A stretch of 64,000 bases of DNA from Whitmania pigra. Lineage: Eukaryota; Annelida; Clitellata; Hirudinida; Haemopidae. Made by a program: the position numbers and the translations under genes. This document shows positions 11,747 through 24,005 of this stretch, one piece after another. The stretch covers positions 168,501 to 232,500 of the forward strand of contig JAJTWR010000377.1 of NCBI GenBank assembly GCA_021613335.1, written 5' to 3'. Below the pieces are notes generated by a model that was not told where the DNA came from, did no database searches, and was given only the letters and a program-made list of their open reading frames with translations. Within the stretch, counting starts at the first letter, position 1. Each line of letters opens with the position of its first letter.

Positions 11747-13539
11747 TCCTGAACTAGTTATTAGTAATAATCAGTAGTTAAGCAGTATTAAACAAACAGG
11801 ACAAAATTGGACACTGACCAGAAAGTCGTCCGGCTGAATGCCAAACAGCTCCCTGAAGTACCTGAACGCCACAGGGGCATAAGTCTTGAACCTGAAGTCC
11901 GAGTACTCGTGGGGCGGGGTGGACGAGCTTCCATCTCTGAGATTAATTAGTTAATTATGTAATTAGTTAATAAAATTAAGCGAAGATTATTAATAAGTAC
12001 GGTTAATGCGGAAATTGATGTCATCATTTTGACCCGAGCATCGTAATTATTAATTCGGCCGATCGGCACGCTGGACGGTCTCAATTATGTTAACGTTAAA
12101 TATCAATATCATTTATGTTAATGCATCATTAATATCAGTTAGGTTAATGTTAATCATTAATATCGCTTACATCTTTTACATCATTAATGCCGTTTATGTC
12201 AATGCATTGTTATTATTTTTGAAGCGTATTTTTCCCTCCAAACAATGAATCGACGGGGAAGTAAATTCTCGACTGAGTTACTTTGGAAAAAACACGGTCT
12301 CGACGATGGAAAAATCCTGGAGTAGAAGATCTCTTTTCGGCTTTCCAGATAAGGATGTGATGCTTTGACCTATGCCCAGTTGAATGGCTGACATTAACTC
12401 AGTCGTGGATTTCTGTTGGAGATGGTTATTTGACATGTTATTAATAATATTATTATTATTATTAACACTATTATTGTTGCTGTTATTGTTATCATTATTA
12501 TTAATTATTACTTATTAATTACTGTTATTGTTAACATTATTATTAATTAATTGATTATTATAAACTGTTATTAGCTTACTATTGACATAAGATCCTAATT
12601 CGTTTGAATACTGTTTGTGAGCTGATTTGATTCTCAATTACTCGGTTCAAAGGTCGAGCAAATATCATTAGTTCAACTGCATTATTGGATCATGTCAATT
12701 ATATCTTAATTCTATCAGCAAATCAAAGCAGAATTGGACATTTAGTGGATGTTTTGATGCCAACAATTTGAGATGTGATGATAAACAAAAATTATTAGAT
12801 ACAATTGGATCAGAGCTGACATCAACAAAACGGAGAGATCCAGAACACGTAACAGGAAAATGTATTAAGAAGGTTTTCAAATAAATACAGTTCAACAAAA
12901 TAAATAAAAAGCAAATAAAAGAAATAATATTGCACTTTCAAAATGAGGAGATGAAGATTCAACGCTACATATTTGATTGGCAGTTACATGAACATTCATA
13001 ATTTATTATTTTTATATTTTCTTGTCACTTTCTGATTTACATGTGGCACTGAAAGTTCTCTATCAATAAAAGATGATTTATAAAGATTCACACAATGTAA
13101 CATTTAAAGTTCACAGTAAGACAGGGTTTTATTTGAATTTATAAGGTCATTAAAATGGTCAAGACAATGCTTAAGTGTCGTTGAGTCGTTAACATCTCCG
13201 AGTGTAACCCCCCAACTTTGTAACACTTAAGACGTCGCAAGTAAACAAGGCGCAACATCCGTGGCAGAACATTAACATAATCCTCCTAACCCACGATCAT
13301 AAACACAATTCAATAACATTCTTCAGATTTCACACCCAACTCTTTTATCCATTAAATGTAAATCAGAGTTTCAACAAATTCACATAAATTCTGTCACAAA
13401 CCTTTTTATAGGTGACCATGCCTTGTTCGTTGACCCTTCTGTGGCCAATCTTTCTTGCCCTATCGGTGACCAGTGTACCCTCATTTCTACTCAATTTGAG
13501 GGCTGCTGGGGAGCCAGACACAGAACTAATGCCCTCCAT
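2134..13539 (-). CDS. PIP5K1: Phosphatidylinositol-4-phosphate 5-kinase type I, 17 exons
   Basis: Phosphorylates PI4P to PI(4,5)P2 at the plasma membrane. Exons in transcript order are 13402-13539, 12282-12412, 11819-11936, 10419-10571, 9568-9627, 7908-7991, 7220-7375, 6797-6874, 6482-6569, 6156-6261, 5652-5784, 5436-5523, 5252-5305, 3642-3731, 3310-3391, 3016-3170 and 2134-2438. All junctions agree in phase and give about 672 residues. The kinase domain fills exons 2-12 (residues about 47-444). Visible motifs include KIGHRRV near the N-terminus, the glycine loop [11 protein letters not shown], the lysine in [28 protein letters not shown], catalytic IMDYSLL, the DFG-equivalent GIID and the specificity-loop stretch KKLEH followed by [10 protein letters not shown]. 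The Ser/Pro-rich tail contains [13 protein letters not shown], which matches the GRPDLLP..PP region of vertebrate PIP5K1C and ties the tail exons to this gene. The start is the ATG in the exon carrying KIGHRRV. An upstream exon is also possible (13767-13824). The tail after residue 444 is less certain than the kinase core. Confidence 0.93.
2930..2986. repeat. Short CT-rich tandem repeat, about 32-bp unit
   Basis: The motif CACTCTTTCACTCCTCTGCA and the following CTTCTCTCT are repeated head to tail immediately downstream of the exon 16 alternative stop. Confidence 0.7.
2978..3170 (-). other. Alternative 3' terminus of PIP5K1 exon 16
   Basis: Exon 16 remains open past the GTGAGT donor at 3015 and reaches a TGA at 2978, ending in a Ser/Thr-rich peptide that finishes SGDSLKE. 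Splicing at GTGAGT instead joins, in phase, to the terminal exon 2134-2438, which ends in [11 protein letters not shown]. Two C-terminal isoforms are therefore possible. I infer this from the sequence alone. Confidence 0.45.
3732..4219. repeat. 42-bp minisatellite, 12 units, abutting PIP5K1 exon 14
   Basis: Twelve near-identical 42-bp units lie between exon 13 and exon 14 of PIP5K1 and end exactly at the exon 14 acceptor. On the plus strand each unit starts GTGAGTAAATATAAAC (the unit next to the exon has GTAAGT). On the minus strand each carries TTATATTTACTCACAG, which is the same context as the genuine acceptor TATATTTACTTACAG. The unit is a multiple of three and stays open in more than one frame on each strand, which explains the roughly 200-codon repetitive frames here. 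Confidence 0.95.
4722..4854. repeat. (AAT)n microsatellite in PIP5K1 intron
   Basis: Long AAT/ATA tract with occasional AAC interruptions in the intron between exons 13 and 14. No gene is seen in 4220-5251 apart from this repeat. Confidence 0.9.
5164..5238. repeat. (CAT)n/(CGT)n microsatellite next to PIP5K1 exon 13
   Basis: CAT and CGT triplets lie just downstream (minus strand) of exon 13 and its GTAAGT donor. Confidence 0.85.
5549..5602. repeat. (AAT)n microsatellite in PIP5K1 intron 11
   Basis: Pure AAT repeats in the short intron between exons 11 and 12. Confidence 0.9.
6268..6460. repeat. (CAT)n/(CAC)n microsatellite in PIP5K1 intron 9
   Basis: Interrupted CAT repeat almost filling the intron between exons 9 and 10. 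The acceptor ATTCCAG of exon 10 follows directly on the minus strand. Confidence 0.9.
7829..7905. repeat. (CAC)n/(CAT)n microsatellite abutting PIP5K1 exon 6 donor
   Basis: On the minus strand the exon 6 donor GTATGATGATG runs straight into (ATG)n and then (GTG)n repeat, so the first 80 bp of the intron is simple sequence. Confidence 0.9.
8622..9195. repeat. Long compound (CAT)n/(CAC)n satellite in PIP5K1 intron 5
   Basis: About 570 bp of CAT and CAC triplets. A complex block containing CAGTAATCATCACCATCACC is present twice, about 219 bp apart (near 8814 and 9033), so the array has also grown by segmental duplication. The Ser, His and Ile homopolymer frames here are repeat translations. Confidence 0.92.
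9631..9777. repeat. About 79-bp tandem duplication at PIP5K1 exon 5 acceptor
   Basis: The block beginning CAATAAATTTGTTGAACGTT occurs twice head to tail, at about 9631 and 9710, with small differences. The exon-proximal copy forms the polypyrimidine tract and acceptor of exon 5 on the minus strand. The distal copy lacks the terminal AG. Confidence 0.8.
10274..10352. repeat. (AAT)n microsatellite in PIP5K1 intron 4
   Basis: AAT triplets just downstream (minus strand) of exon 4. Further ATG repeats occur at about 10620-10645 and 10746-10795. Confidence 0.9.
11625..11746. repeat. (AAT)n microsatellite in PIP5K1 intron 3
   Basis: Long AAT tract shortly downstream (minus strand) of exon 3. A second AAT/AAC block lies at about 11319-11417. 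No exon is seen between 10572 and 11818. Confidence 0.9.
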
Positions 13540-13766
13540 CTTCAAGTGTCAAAAATTCCAATAAAGTTTAAGAGAACTCGATTGTCAAGATCCTCAAAAA
13601 ATAATTCTGTCCAAAAAAAAGTTCAAGCAAATCCTCACTTCTATCGTAGCTTGTGGGCGACTTTTCGATTCATGCTCTGAAATTAAAGCACCGGCCGGCG
13701 TGACTCACGTTTCTCAGTAGTGAAGTGCAAAAAATTCCGTCTTGATAACATCAAAAGTTAACTTGC

Positions 13767-13824
13767 CTGATTCGCACTTTAAATTCGCTTTGACCTTCGG
13801 TTTGTCACCGGCTTCGTTTGACAT
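13767..13824 (-). other. Candidate alternative 5' coding exon of PIP5K1
   Basis: Minus-strand ATG at 13824 opens a short charged peptide beginning MSNEAGDKPKVKANLKCES. It ends at a perfect GC-type donor, CAG followed by GCAAGT. The phase (1) does not fit the simplest acceptor of the KIGHRRV exon (phase 0), so the joining is unresolved. It could be an untranslated or alternative leader exon. Confidence 0.35.
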
Positions 13825-15366
13825 CACTGGAGGGAGAGACTGGGTTTTAGTTTAGACTTAAGTTTAAAGTTCAATTTTTAAACGCCCTCTTGCAGAAAAA
13901 GATCGCCCGAGAAAAGAAATATTGCAGACGACTTAGTCGTATGCACTATTGGTGAGAGGAACAATATCAGATTTGGTTACTAGATTTATCCAACTGTGCC
14001 CTTAGAATCTAAAGGATCATCAAAGAATCTCTGCCAGCCAGCATTTAATTGATCGGGCCATTCGACCCACTTCCATGTTTATGATACTACATTATATTAT
14101 GGAGGAGATGGACTTGTATGTCTACATTTATTAAATTAAAATATTTTAATAGATTGACAATACATCGAATTATTACAATAATCCTTCGAAAGGCAATTGA
14201 TCTTCTCAGGGATTGTCAAATCGAAGATTTAAGAGTTCACAACCGTAATAAAGCATTTAATCGCTAGGTTAGACTTTAGTGTCGCCGTAAATGGATGGAA
14301 AATTGCACACAAAAAAAGTATTCTCATGCTTTGGCTTTCAAACTGGTAATCATTATTTAAAAGCTGACAGTCTTAAAAGGTAACAATTTAATTGGGAAAG
14401 CTTATATTTAATGTATCTACAAGAGGTAAAATTCACCTCATAAATACGAAAAGACATTATTGCTTTAAAGATTTGAAATAAACAACGTAGTCATGTTGAA
14501 CATCTGCTTAGACTGAGCTAAAAAAAAACATAAAAATAAACTGATGGTGTCAAAAAGTACGAAATGTAAAAGTTTTGAAATAAAGAAGAAAACATGTTCC
14601 ATAAATGGGGCAGCGAGCATCTTGTTGACACACTTCTTAACTTATTCTATTTTTGAAAGCTACTAAAAACTTGTTCTTGAAAACTAGATATGTAGATAAT
14701 TTTGTGTAATTTTTTGCAACTAAAACTTTTTCAAGGCCATAGTCATAAATCAGTAGAAAATTTTAATTAGATAAATTCAGAAAAAGCTCTCTGTCGCTTA
14801 ACATTGCTTTAAAACCAAGATATCTGGAGCTTTACATGCATTAAAGCTCGTAAGAACAGCACGATTAGATCATTGAATTTAGACAAGTTCAATTTAAAGA
14901 CTAAGAGCGATATGTATTATCTTAACAATTAAACAATTTATTTAAAATATTTTTTGAAAGAAAAAATTGTACATCAGTAATAATATATATATTACATAAA
15001 ATTCGTTAAAGGACTTTTCAAAACTGTGCGACATTTCTGATTCACTTTTAGCATTTAAATGTCGTAACCTCGAAAACGCGAAATGCTATTAACCAGCAAC
15101 CAGCATTGGTAGAACCTCATCTTCCTGAGTTTCTCGGTCTTTGTAATTTTAGGTTATTTTATTTAAAATTACTCAACATGCTACGACTCGTGAACTGTAA
15201 ATTTGATTTGGTTATAGAAAATTCGAGACGACTGCTGACTAACGTTGGTCGTGTTTGTTTATTTCTGCATTGTTACACATTGTTGCTTTTTTTAATAACA
15301 ATTAGCTAATTACTTGAAGTGATAATTATATTCTGGTGATATAATCAACAATAAAAATATTATGTT

Positions 15367-17451
15367 ATGTTTTATCAGTCAAATGCTCCCCTAGCACAAC
15401 AATACCAGCGTTACACAGGGGGAGCTTATGGGCACAACGTTGCCCAGTCTTCAGTCTACAAATACGAACCAACAACCTCAGTTTCTTGTCTGCCTCCAAA
15501 AGAAATAGATTGGCAAATATGTCGTGTCAAAAACATCGAGACCAGTTTAGCAAGCCATCATCAAATGATTCACTACAAGGATATATACGAGTGCTATCTT
15601 CAGAGGTTGAGACAACTCTACGAAGCTCTAAATTCCCTCACCACTTCCAGTGCTTCTTGTGTGACTTCACAATCTCGCCAGCTTTTCAGTGTATCATTTC
15701 ATGACAAAACTTACAATATAGATGAACTCATTAAAAGCATCGACAGGAATTTGGAATTTTCTTGTCCAATGAACAAAATCAATCGGCATTGGTCGGAGAG
15801 AGATAGTCACTCCGACACTTTCATGACTTCTCTTGACAGACACTCTCTTGTTTCAATGAATGCAGAGCATTTTATTTTCCAACACCTCAAACTTGTTGAA
15901 AGTTCATCAAAACAGTTGATCTGCTCAAAGTCGAGTGAACCGAACTTGCCCGACAAGAACAAAGATTTGAAGGAAAGCAAGGGACCCTCGCAGGATCAAC
16001 TCAACGCCATGCAAGATCATTTGGTAGAAAGCGTTAGTAATATCTAGATTCTACTTCCAATCTGGTGTTAGTCTATTGCATAACTGGTATCTAGGGCAAA
16101 ATTTGGCAACACGTGTTGTCACTGACTTGAATAGTGTGAGCTACGTGTATTTTTCTTCATTATTTTCCAGTTTCCGAAGTTTTTGTCCGACAAGCACGAC
16201 TACAGCATTTACACAAAAGACGTCGAGTTTTCCATCAACTGGTATCCGGAGAAGAGTTACTCTACCAAGTGCGACTTGTTTCCTCATTTGCATAATTTAT
16301 AATTAGGGATGGCGTGAACTGTAATTAAGAACTGATCAATCAAATGTGCATCTATTGCTTTTGCATTCAGACATTTTGGGATTGACTGATTTTAAAAGTG
16401 CATTAAAATCAATTGTTAAAGGTTCATTTTGTTTTTTTCATTAAGTTTTCTAAAATTGAAATATCTCTGATTAGTGGATTTGAATACTTTTTAAAAACTA
16501 ATAATTTAATAAAAATAAATCAATAACAATATTTGTCTCACAGGGGCACCGTCAATTACGCCATAGAAATTGCCAGATTGAGGCTCTTTGTTCACCTCCG
16601 ATTGGCCAACATCAGGATGACCTTATTAAAGGTAACCAATCACAGTGAAGAGGGATCCATCAAGGTCAGATGGAGAATTATCGGCCTCCCCCACTCAAAA
16701 GCTCTGTGGAAGTATTTTTCGACCAATGATAGAGAGGCAGAGGAAGTTGAGTGAGTCGTGGTTATAATTAATTAATATTATTAATAATCAGTTAATTATT
16801 TTTACTAACAATTAATTAATTTATTTATTTATAATTTCATAAGCAATTTTGGAGTGTTTCATTGCTTGATATGAGCTGGTTTTGTTTGCAGTAAGATTTT
16901 AAAATATGTTAAAATTTATTTATTTATTTATACATTTCGAAAAAGTTGAAGGGAACCGCTAGAAAAGAATCTGCATCAATTGCGATTTTATTTTTTTTTT
17001 TTGAATCCAATAATAAATCAATATATTACATTCAATAATATTTTCATTTCAAATTCTAACGGCTCGGTCATAAGTCGTTTCGTTTCATTGATTTAAAATG
17101 GCAACGTTTTAAAAGGTGGCTCGATGGATTTTCGACTTTCTATCTGAATGGCGAAGGACTCATCACAAAACACTCTTTGGACAGGGTGAGCAAAATTTTA
17201 ATGATTTTGCATAAAACCTTTTTTTTGTGATAAATCATGTTTTATTAAGTTTTTTCTTTAATTGATTTTATGTAATTTGTATGTACCTAAATTACCTCAC
17301 TGAAGTTCTTGTTATTGTTATTATGGCATTGTGCTTAATCTCCTCAAATCAAATTTGCAACCAGATTGTTCCAGAAAACGAGAACGTCAAGGAAAAACCA
17401 AGCGTGATGGAGAAACTGGGAATCAAGCTTCGAATGCCTCTCCCAACGTAG
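15367..17451 (+). CDS. C6orf136-like DUF2358 family protein, 5 exons
   Basis: Homologue of human C6orf136, an uncharacterised protein with a C-terminal DUF2358 domain. Its cellular role is not established, and mitochondrial location is reported for relatives. Exons are 15367-16032, 16171-16241, 16544-16750, 17116-17185 and 17365-17451, all in phase, giving about 366 residues. The conserved domain begins at the end of exon 1 and contains HDYSIYTKDVEF, FVHLRLANIRMTLL, IKVRWRIIGLP, FSTFYLNGEGLI and KHSLDR, each matching the human protein in order. The N-terminal 200 residues are not conserved. The start is the first in-frame ATG of exon 1, although an upstream leader exon cannot be excluded. The gene faces away from PIP5K1 and converges on the tetraspanin. 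Confidence 0.9.
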
Positions 17452-18034
17452 ATGTAATCAAACGCCCGAGAATTAGTAAATATTATCGGCGAATCTGCCA
17501 CCACCGCAATTCCACGTGAATCTGTAGATGTTTTTCTCTCGTCGCATCTCGAACATTATGACCGGTTATAAATATTATCTCGAATTTGCGCCAAAGCAGG
17601 AGGTGCCAATGCGGACGGATGTGCTTCTAAATTTTTAAGGAAGTCTCCTGGATGGTTCCATCAGAAAAACCCATTTCATCAAGTCTCTTTTGAGTAATGT
17701 TTGAGTTCTACATTTAGATTTCAGAAATCTGTTCCCTTCGAATGCTATTTGTTTTGGCTGTAGTCTTACCCTATTGACTGTCCTTGTACAATAACAACAA
17801 CAACACAGAATACAATTTACTTGCACTTGTTGATGTTGCTGTGCATTTATTTTAATCTAGGAGCTTCTAAAAAATTTCTTGAGAAGTGATTGGGTATCTA
17901 AGTACAGATTGGTTCGATAGTTCTTTTTCGTTGATAGTTTGATGAGTCGTTATTCGTGTCTTGTTGCTGGTACTTTTAGCTGTTTTGTTGGCGATTTATG
18001 GAATCTTCTGGAAAACCGTACGCAGTGTGGGTGG
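17452..18034. other. Shared 3' region between convergent genes
   Basis: This 583-bp interval separates the DUF2358 stop from the tetraspanin stop on the opposite strand and probably holds both 3' UTRs. A 63-codon minus-strand frame at 17635-17826 shows no family resemblance. Confidence 0.5.
17846..17851 (-). terminator. AATAAA polyadenylation signal candidate, tetraspanin
   Basis: Minus-strand AATAAA lies 184 bp beyond the tetraspanin stop codon, a normal distance for a short 3' UTR. The role is inferred from position only. Confidence 0.45.
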
Positions 18035-20914
<2,880 letters not shown>

Positions 20915-21126
20915 TCTGTCTACAATAACGCAACATGTGCCATCAATTAGATGCAAAATGTTTATGAAATAAAATTTTTTAAATTGTGATATTAGATTAT
21001 TAACGCTTTTTTTTACGACTCGTAATTTAAAGTAAGTAGTAATGGTGGATGGATAATATATATATAGACATTTTTTTTTAAAATTTCGAACAGATAATCA
21101 AATGAACCGAATCATCCATCCACCGT

Positions 21127-21301
21127 CAGGGCCGCTGAGCGGGGCAGGGAGAGACAAGTGCCCAGGGGCCCGGCAAGTTTTCGGGGGCTTGGTTGGGTTT
21201 TTTTTTAAATCTTTTTTTTTAAATTTTTTTTAATCTTCCATTGCCAAATTGACACGACAGAGTAGCATAGTGGCCCATGGCTGTTTCTGTCGGCGGCCCT
21301 G
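21127..21301. mobile_element. hAT-type MITE with 8-bp target site duplication
   Basis: The ends are inverted: CAGGGCCGCTGA at the left and, read on the other strand, CAGGGCCGCCGA at the right (11 of 12 match). The flanks are an 8-bp direct repeat with one mismatch, TCCACCGT at 21119-21126 and TCCACAGT at 21302-21309. Eight-base target duplications and CAGGG-type termini are typical of hAT elements. At 175 bp with no reading frame it is non-autonomous. The GC-rich body stands out from its AT-rich surroundings. Confidence 0.8.
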
Positions 21302-23184
21302 TCCACAGTGATTTATCTCATTAAACATTAAAATGTTTCTTCTTTCTTAAATTTCACCTGATATTTTACAGGTTTGTCGATGATTAGGTTACATTTTTAC
21401 TAAAATCGCTAAACTTAGCTTTACTGTCTTTTACGTCTTTACCTTAATATCACTTATTTCACACATTATGTGACATCAACGAAGAACATTTCCATTTAAA
21501 ACCATATAAGGAATTAATGAGTCACAAGCCAAACAAAGGTGTCATTTTAGAATTTGTACGTGAATGCACTCGAAAACTCTCGCAACAGGACTTTTAGAAA
21601 ATCGGTGTTACGCACGGTTTTTGTCTCAATTTAAGCAAAAGAACTTAAACTAGGTTCCATTAATTTTACAAGTTATAGATACTTATAACTGACCAATCAA
21701 CAAGTGTTGATGAATTTTGCTGAAAAATTCAATCGCTGATATGCTAATAAGTTAAAATTTATTAATCTTAGGTTGCCACACACGTTAGCACATAAATTTC
21801 TTACTTCTAAGAATATAGAAATGCGTTTAATACCAGAAAATGTTGAATGTTATTTAGCGATCACCAGATGTTTTCGTTTTGGATTCCTTTATAAATATTT
21901 ATAATTTAATGATACGTCATTGCAATTTTAATTTTAAATATTTAATTGTAATTAGTATAACTAATTGTGATATAATTAGGCCGTTTTATGTGATGAAAAA
22001 ATACATATATGTATATTTTTTCTAATCATTACAATTTATTTAAATTTATATAAATAATTAAATTAAAAAACTATTATAATTTAAATATAAAAAAATTATT
22101 TAAATTATTTTACTTAACTTGTGAATCGCTAAAATCTTCGATCGATTTAATCCCTCCTTCTTTGTTGTGCCTCAAACTTCCTTTATAGATGATTTGGATT
22201 GCGGGGCCGGTGGGCCTCGTGCTTTGGTCTATCGCTAGGAAAGTTTAGGATGGACCAACCTTGTGTTTTATTTAATTGTTTAATCATAAAAGGAGAGATA
22301 GCAATGATGTTTCAGTTTTGAATTTCTTCACCTGATTCAAATTCAAATGAAGACGTTTGACGCCTGAGCTCTCTCGTAGTTTTAGCAAAATCTCACGCAT
22401 CTCGTTGTATGGCAGTGATGCTATTGAATTGAATTTCTTCACCTGAATTTTTGAATCGTGAAGACAATTTGACATCTGAGCCTATAACAATTTAATGTAC
22501 AGTTCGCCTCTTGCAGTCATCTTACACAACAACTTGGTAATTAATATCTTGGATTGAAGAGGCGTGAATTTGAACCATAAGTAGTCCTTAACTTTTAAAA
22601 CAATGATTTGGTTACACTGTGTAATGAATCATAGGTTTGAGAATCGTTGACACTTTAGAATAGAAATTACTAAACATAGTAGCGCGTATGTAGGAATAAG
22701 AATAAATACAGAGATAGATAACAGTTGGTCAACTGAGTAGACTTTGTGCATTCGTTGCTGAATTTGATAAATGATCATTAAGATGTTCGGCTAACATGTT
22801 ATCGCAAGCTTGTGGTACACATTCCATATAATCATATAAAGATTTTCACTGTTCTGACCGCTCATTTTCGAGTGATGGTTAACGATGTGGGGCTTTTAGG
22901 TTTACAATCTCCACAGATATTAAAAAACAATAATTAATATTAATGTTGAATTGGTAGAATGTCAGCTTTAAAATTAGGAAAAGTTTAGGGTTGTATTTCA
23001 TTTAAAAACATGCATTAAAGTTTTCACTGTTATCATTTTTCGCAATAACTTAAATAACTTTAATTATTTTACTGTTCAATTAAAAAAATATAACAAAATT
23101 GCAATTTATATAAAACGTTTTCAAAATACTAAGTAATAATTCAGAAGTGAAGGCATATCAATAAGAAGCGGCGTTAGTAAGCAA

Positions 23185-23233
23185 GTCCAAATCATCTCAG
23201 TTATGCAACGGATTATAATCAAATAAATAAATA
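23185..23233 (+). mobile_element. Short retroposon copy with (AAAT)n tail and 11-bp TSD
   Basis: A body of about 35 bp starting GTCCAAATCATCTCAG is followed by (AAAT)n. It is flanked by a perfect 11-bp direct repeat TTAGTAAGCAA at 23174-23184 and 23234-23244. That is the structure of a retroposed copy, either a severely truncated LINE/SINE 3' end or a very small element. Confidence 0.75.
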
Positions 23234-24005
23234 TTAGTAAGCAAAAGTTGAAATCAAATAAACAAATCTTATAAAGTGATGTAACAAATTGAAAATTTTT
23301 TTTTCACCTCTAACTTCATCATCACCACCATTAGTAACCACCCATCTCTGAATAAATACGATGTCGGATGTAATTTAGCATCACTTATCTCCAAACTTTG
23401 CGTATGCTGTTTTGATGAGGCATGGCTTACTCTCGCATAAAATGGACACTGTGCAGCGTAAAGGTAAATCCCAAGTCACTCTGTCCTAAGTTATGGGTAT
23501 TCCATAAATGGTCATGATTGATCTTAAAAATTCATTTGCACGAATGAATGATTACGCGGCCGTTCTGCATGATAGTCATGTTCTGTTGTTATAACCAGAG
23601 TGGCATCTTACATGGTCTGGGATTGGAATGTGTTACGTAAAACCATCCACATGAACAAAATGAAATATTTCAATATTTCCGATAGATTCGTGACTAATGA
23701 TTCCTTCTGATGTATGCTTTTGTGACGTGACTGTACCTGTCTGATTGATTTCGTCAACCCGCTTTCATTGAAAAGAAATAATAATAATATAATAAAATTA
23801 ACGATAATATTTTTAGTGACAGTGATAAAAAATATGAATTGTTTTAAATAAAGTTTCATTCCCTTTTGATCTCGACACGTATTTGGTTTGTTTATGAAAA
23901 CTACCAATACTTATTGGGGCTGGGGTTTGAGGTGCCTGTTTGTTTTCGTATTTCGATAGGAATTATTTCGCTTTGTTTGCTTTTGGTTCTGCTGTTTGCC
24001 TCGCT

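Larger units (their letters stand above)
20915..24005. other. Intergenic region between divergent tetraspanin and Bcl-rambo genes
   Basis: No protein-coding exon is recognised. The stretch should contain both promoters and 5' UTR exons. It holds a hAT-type MITE (21127-21301), a small retroposon (23185-23233) and two diverged copies of a motif around GAATTTCTTCACCTGA near 22320 and 22432. The rest is AT-rich unique-looking sequence. Confidence 0.5.
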
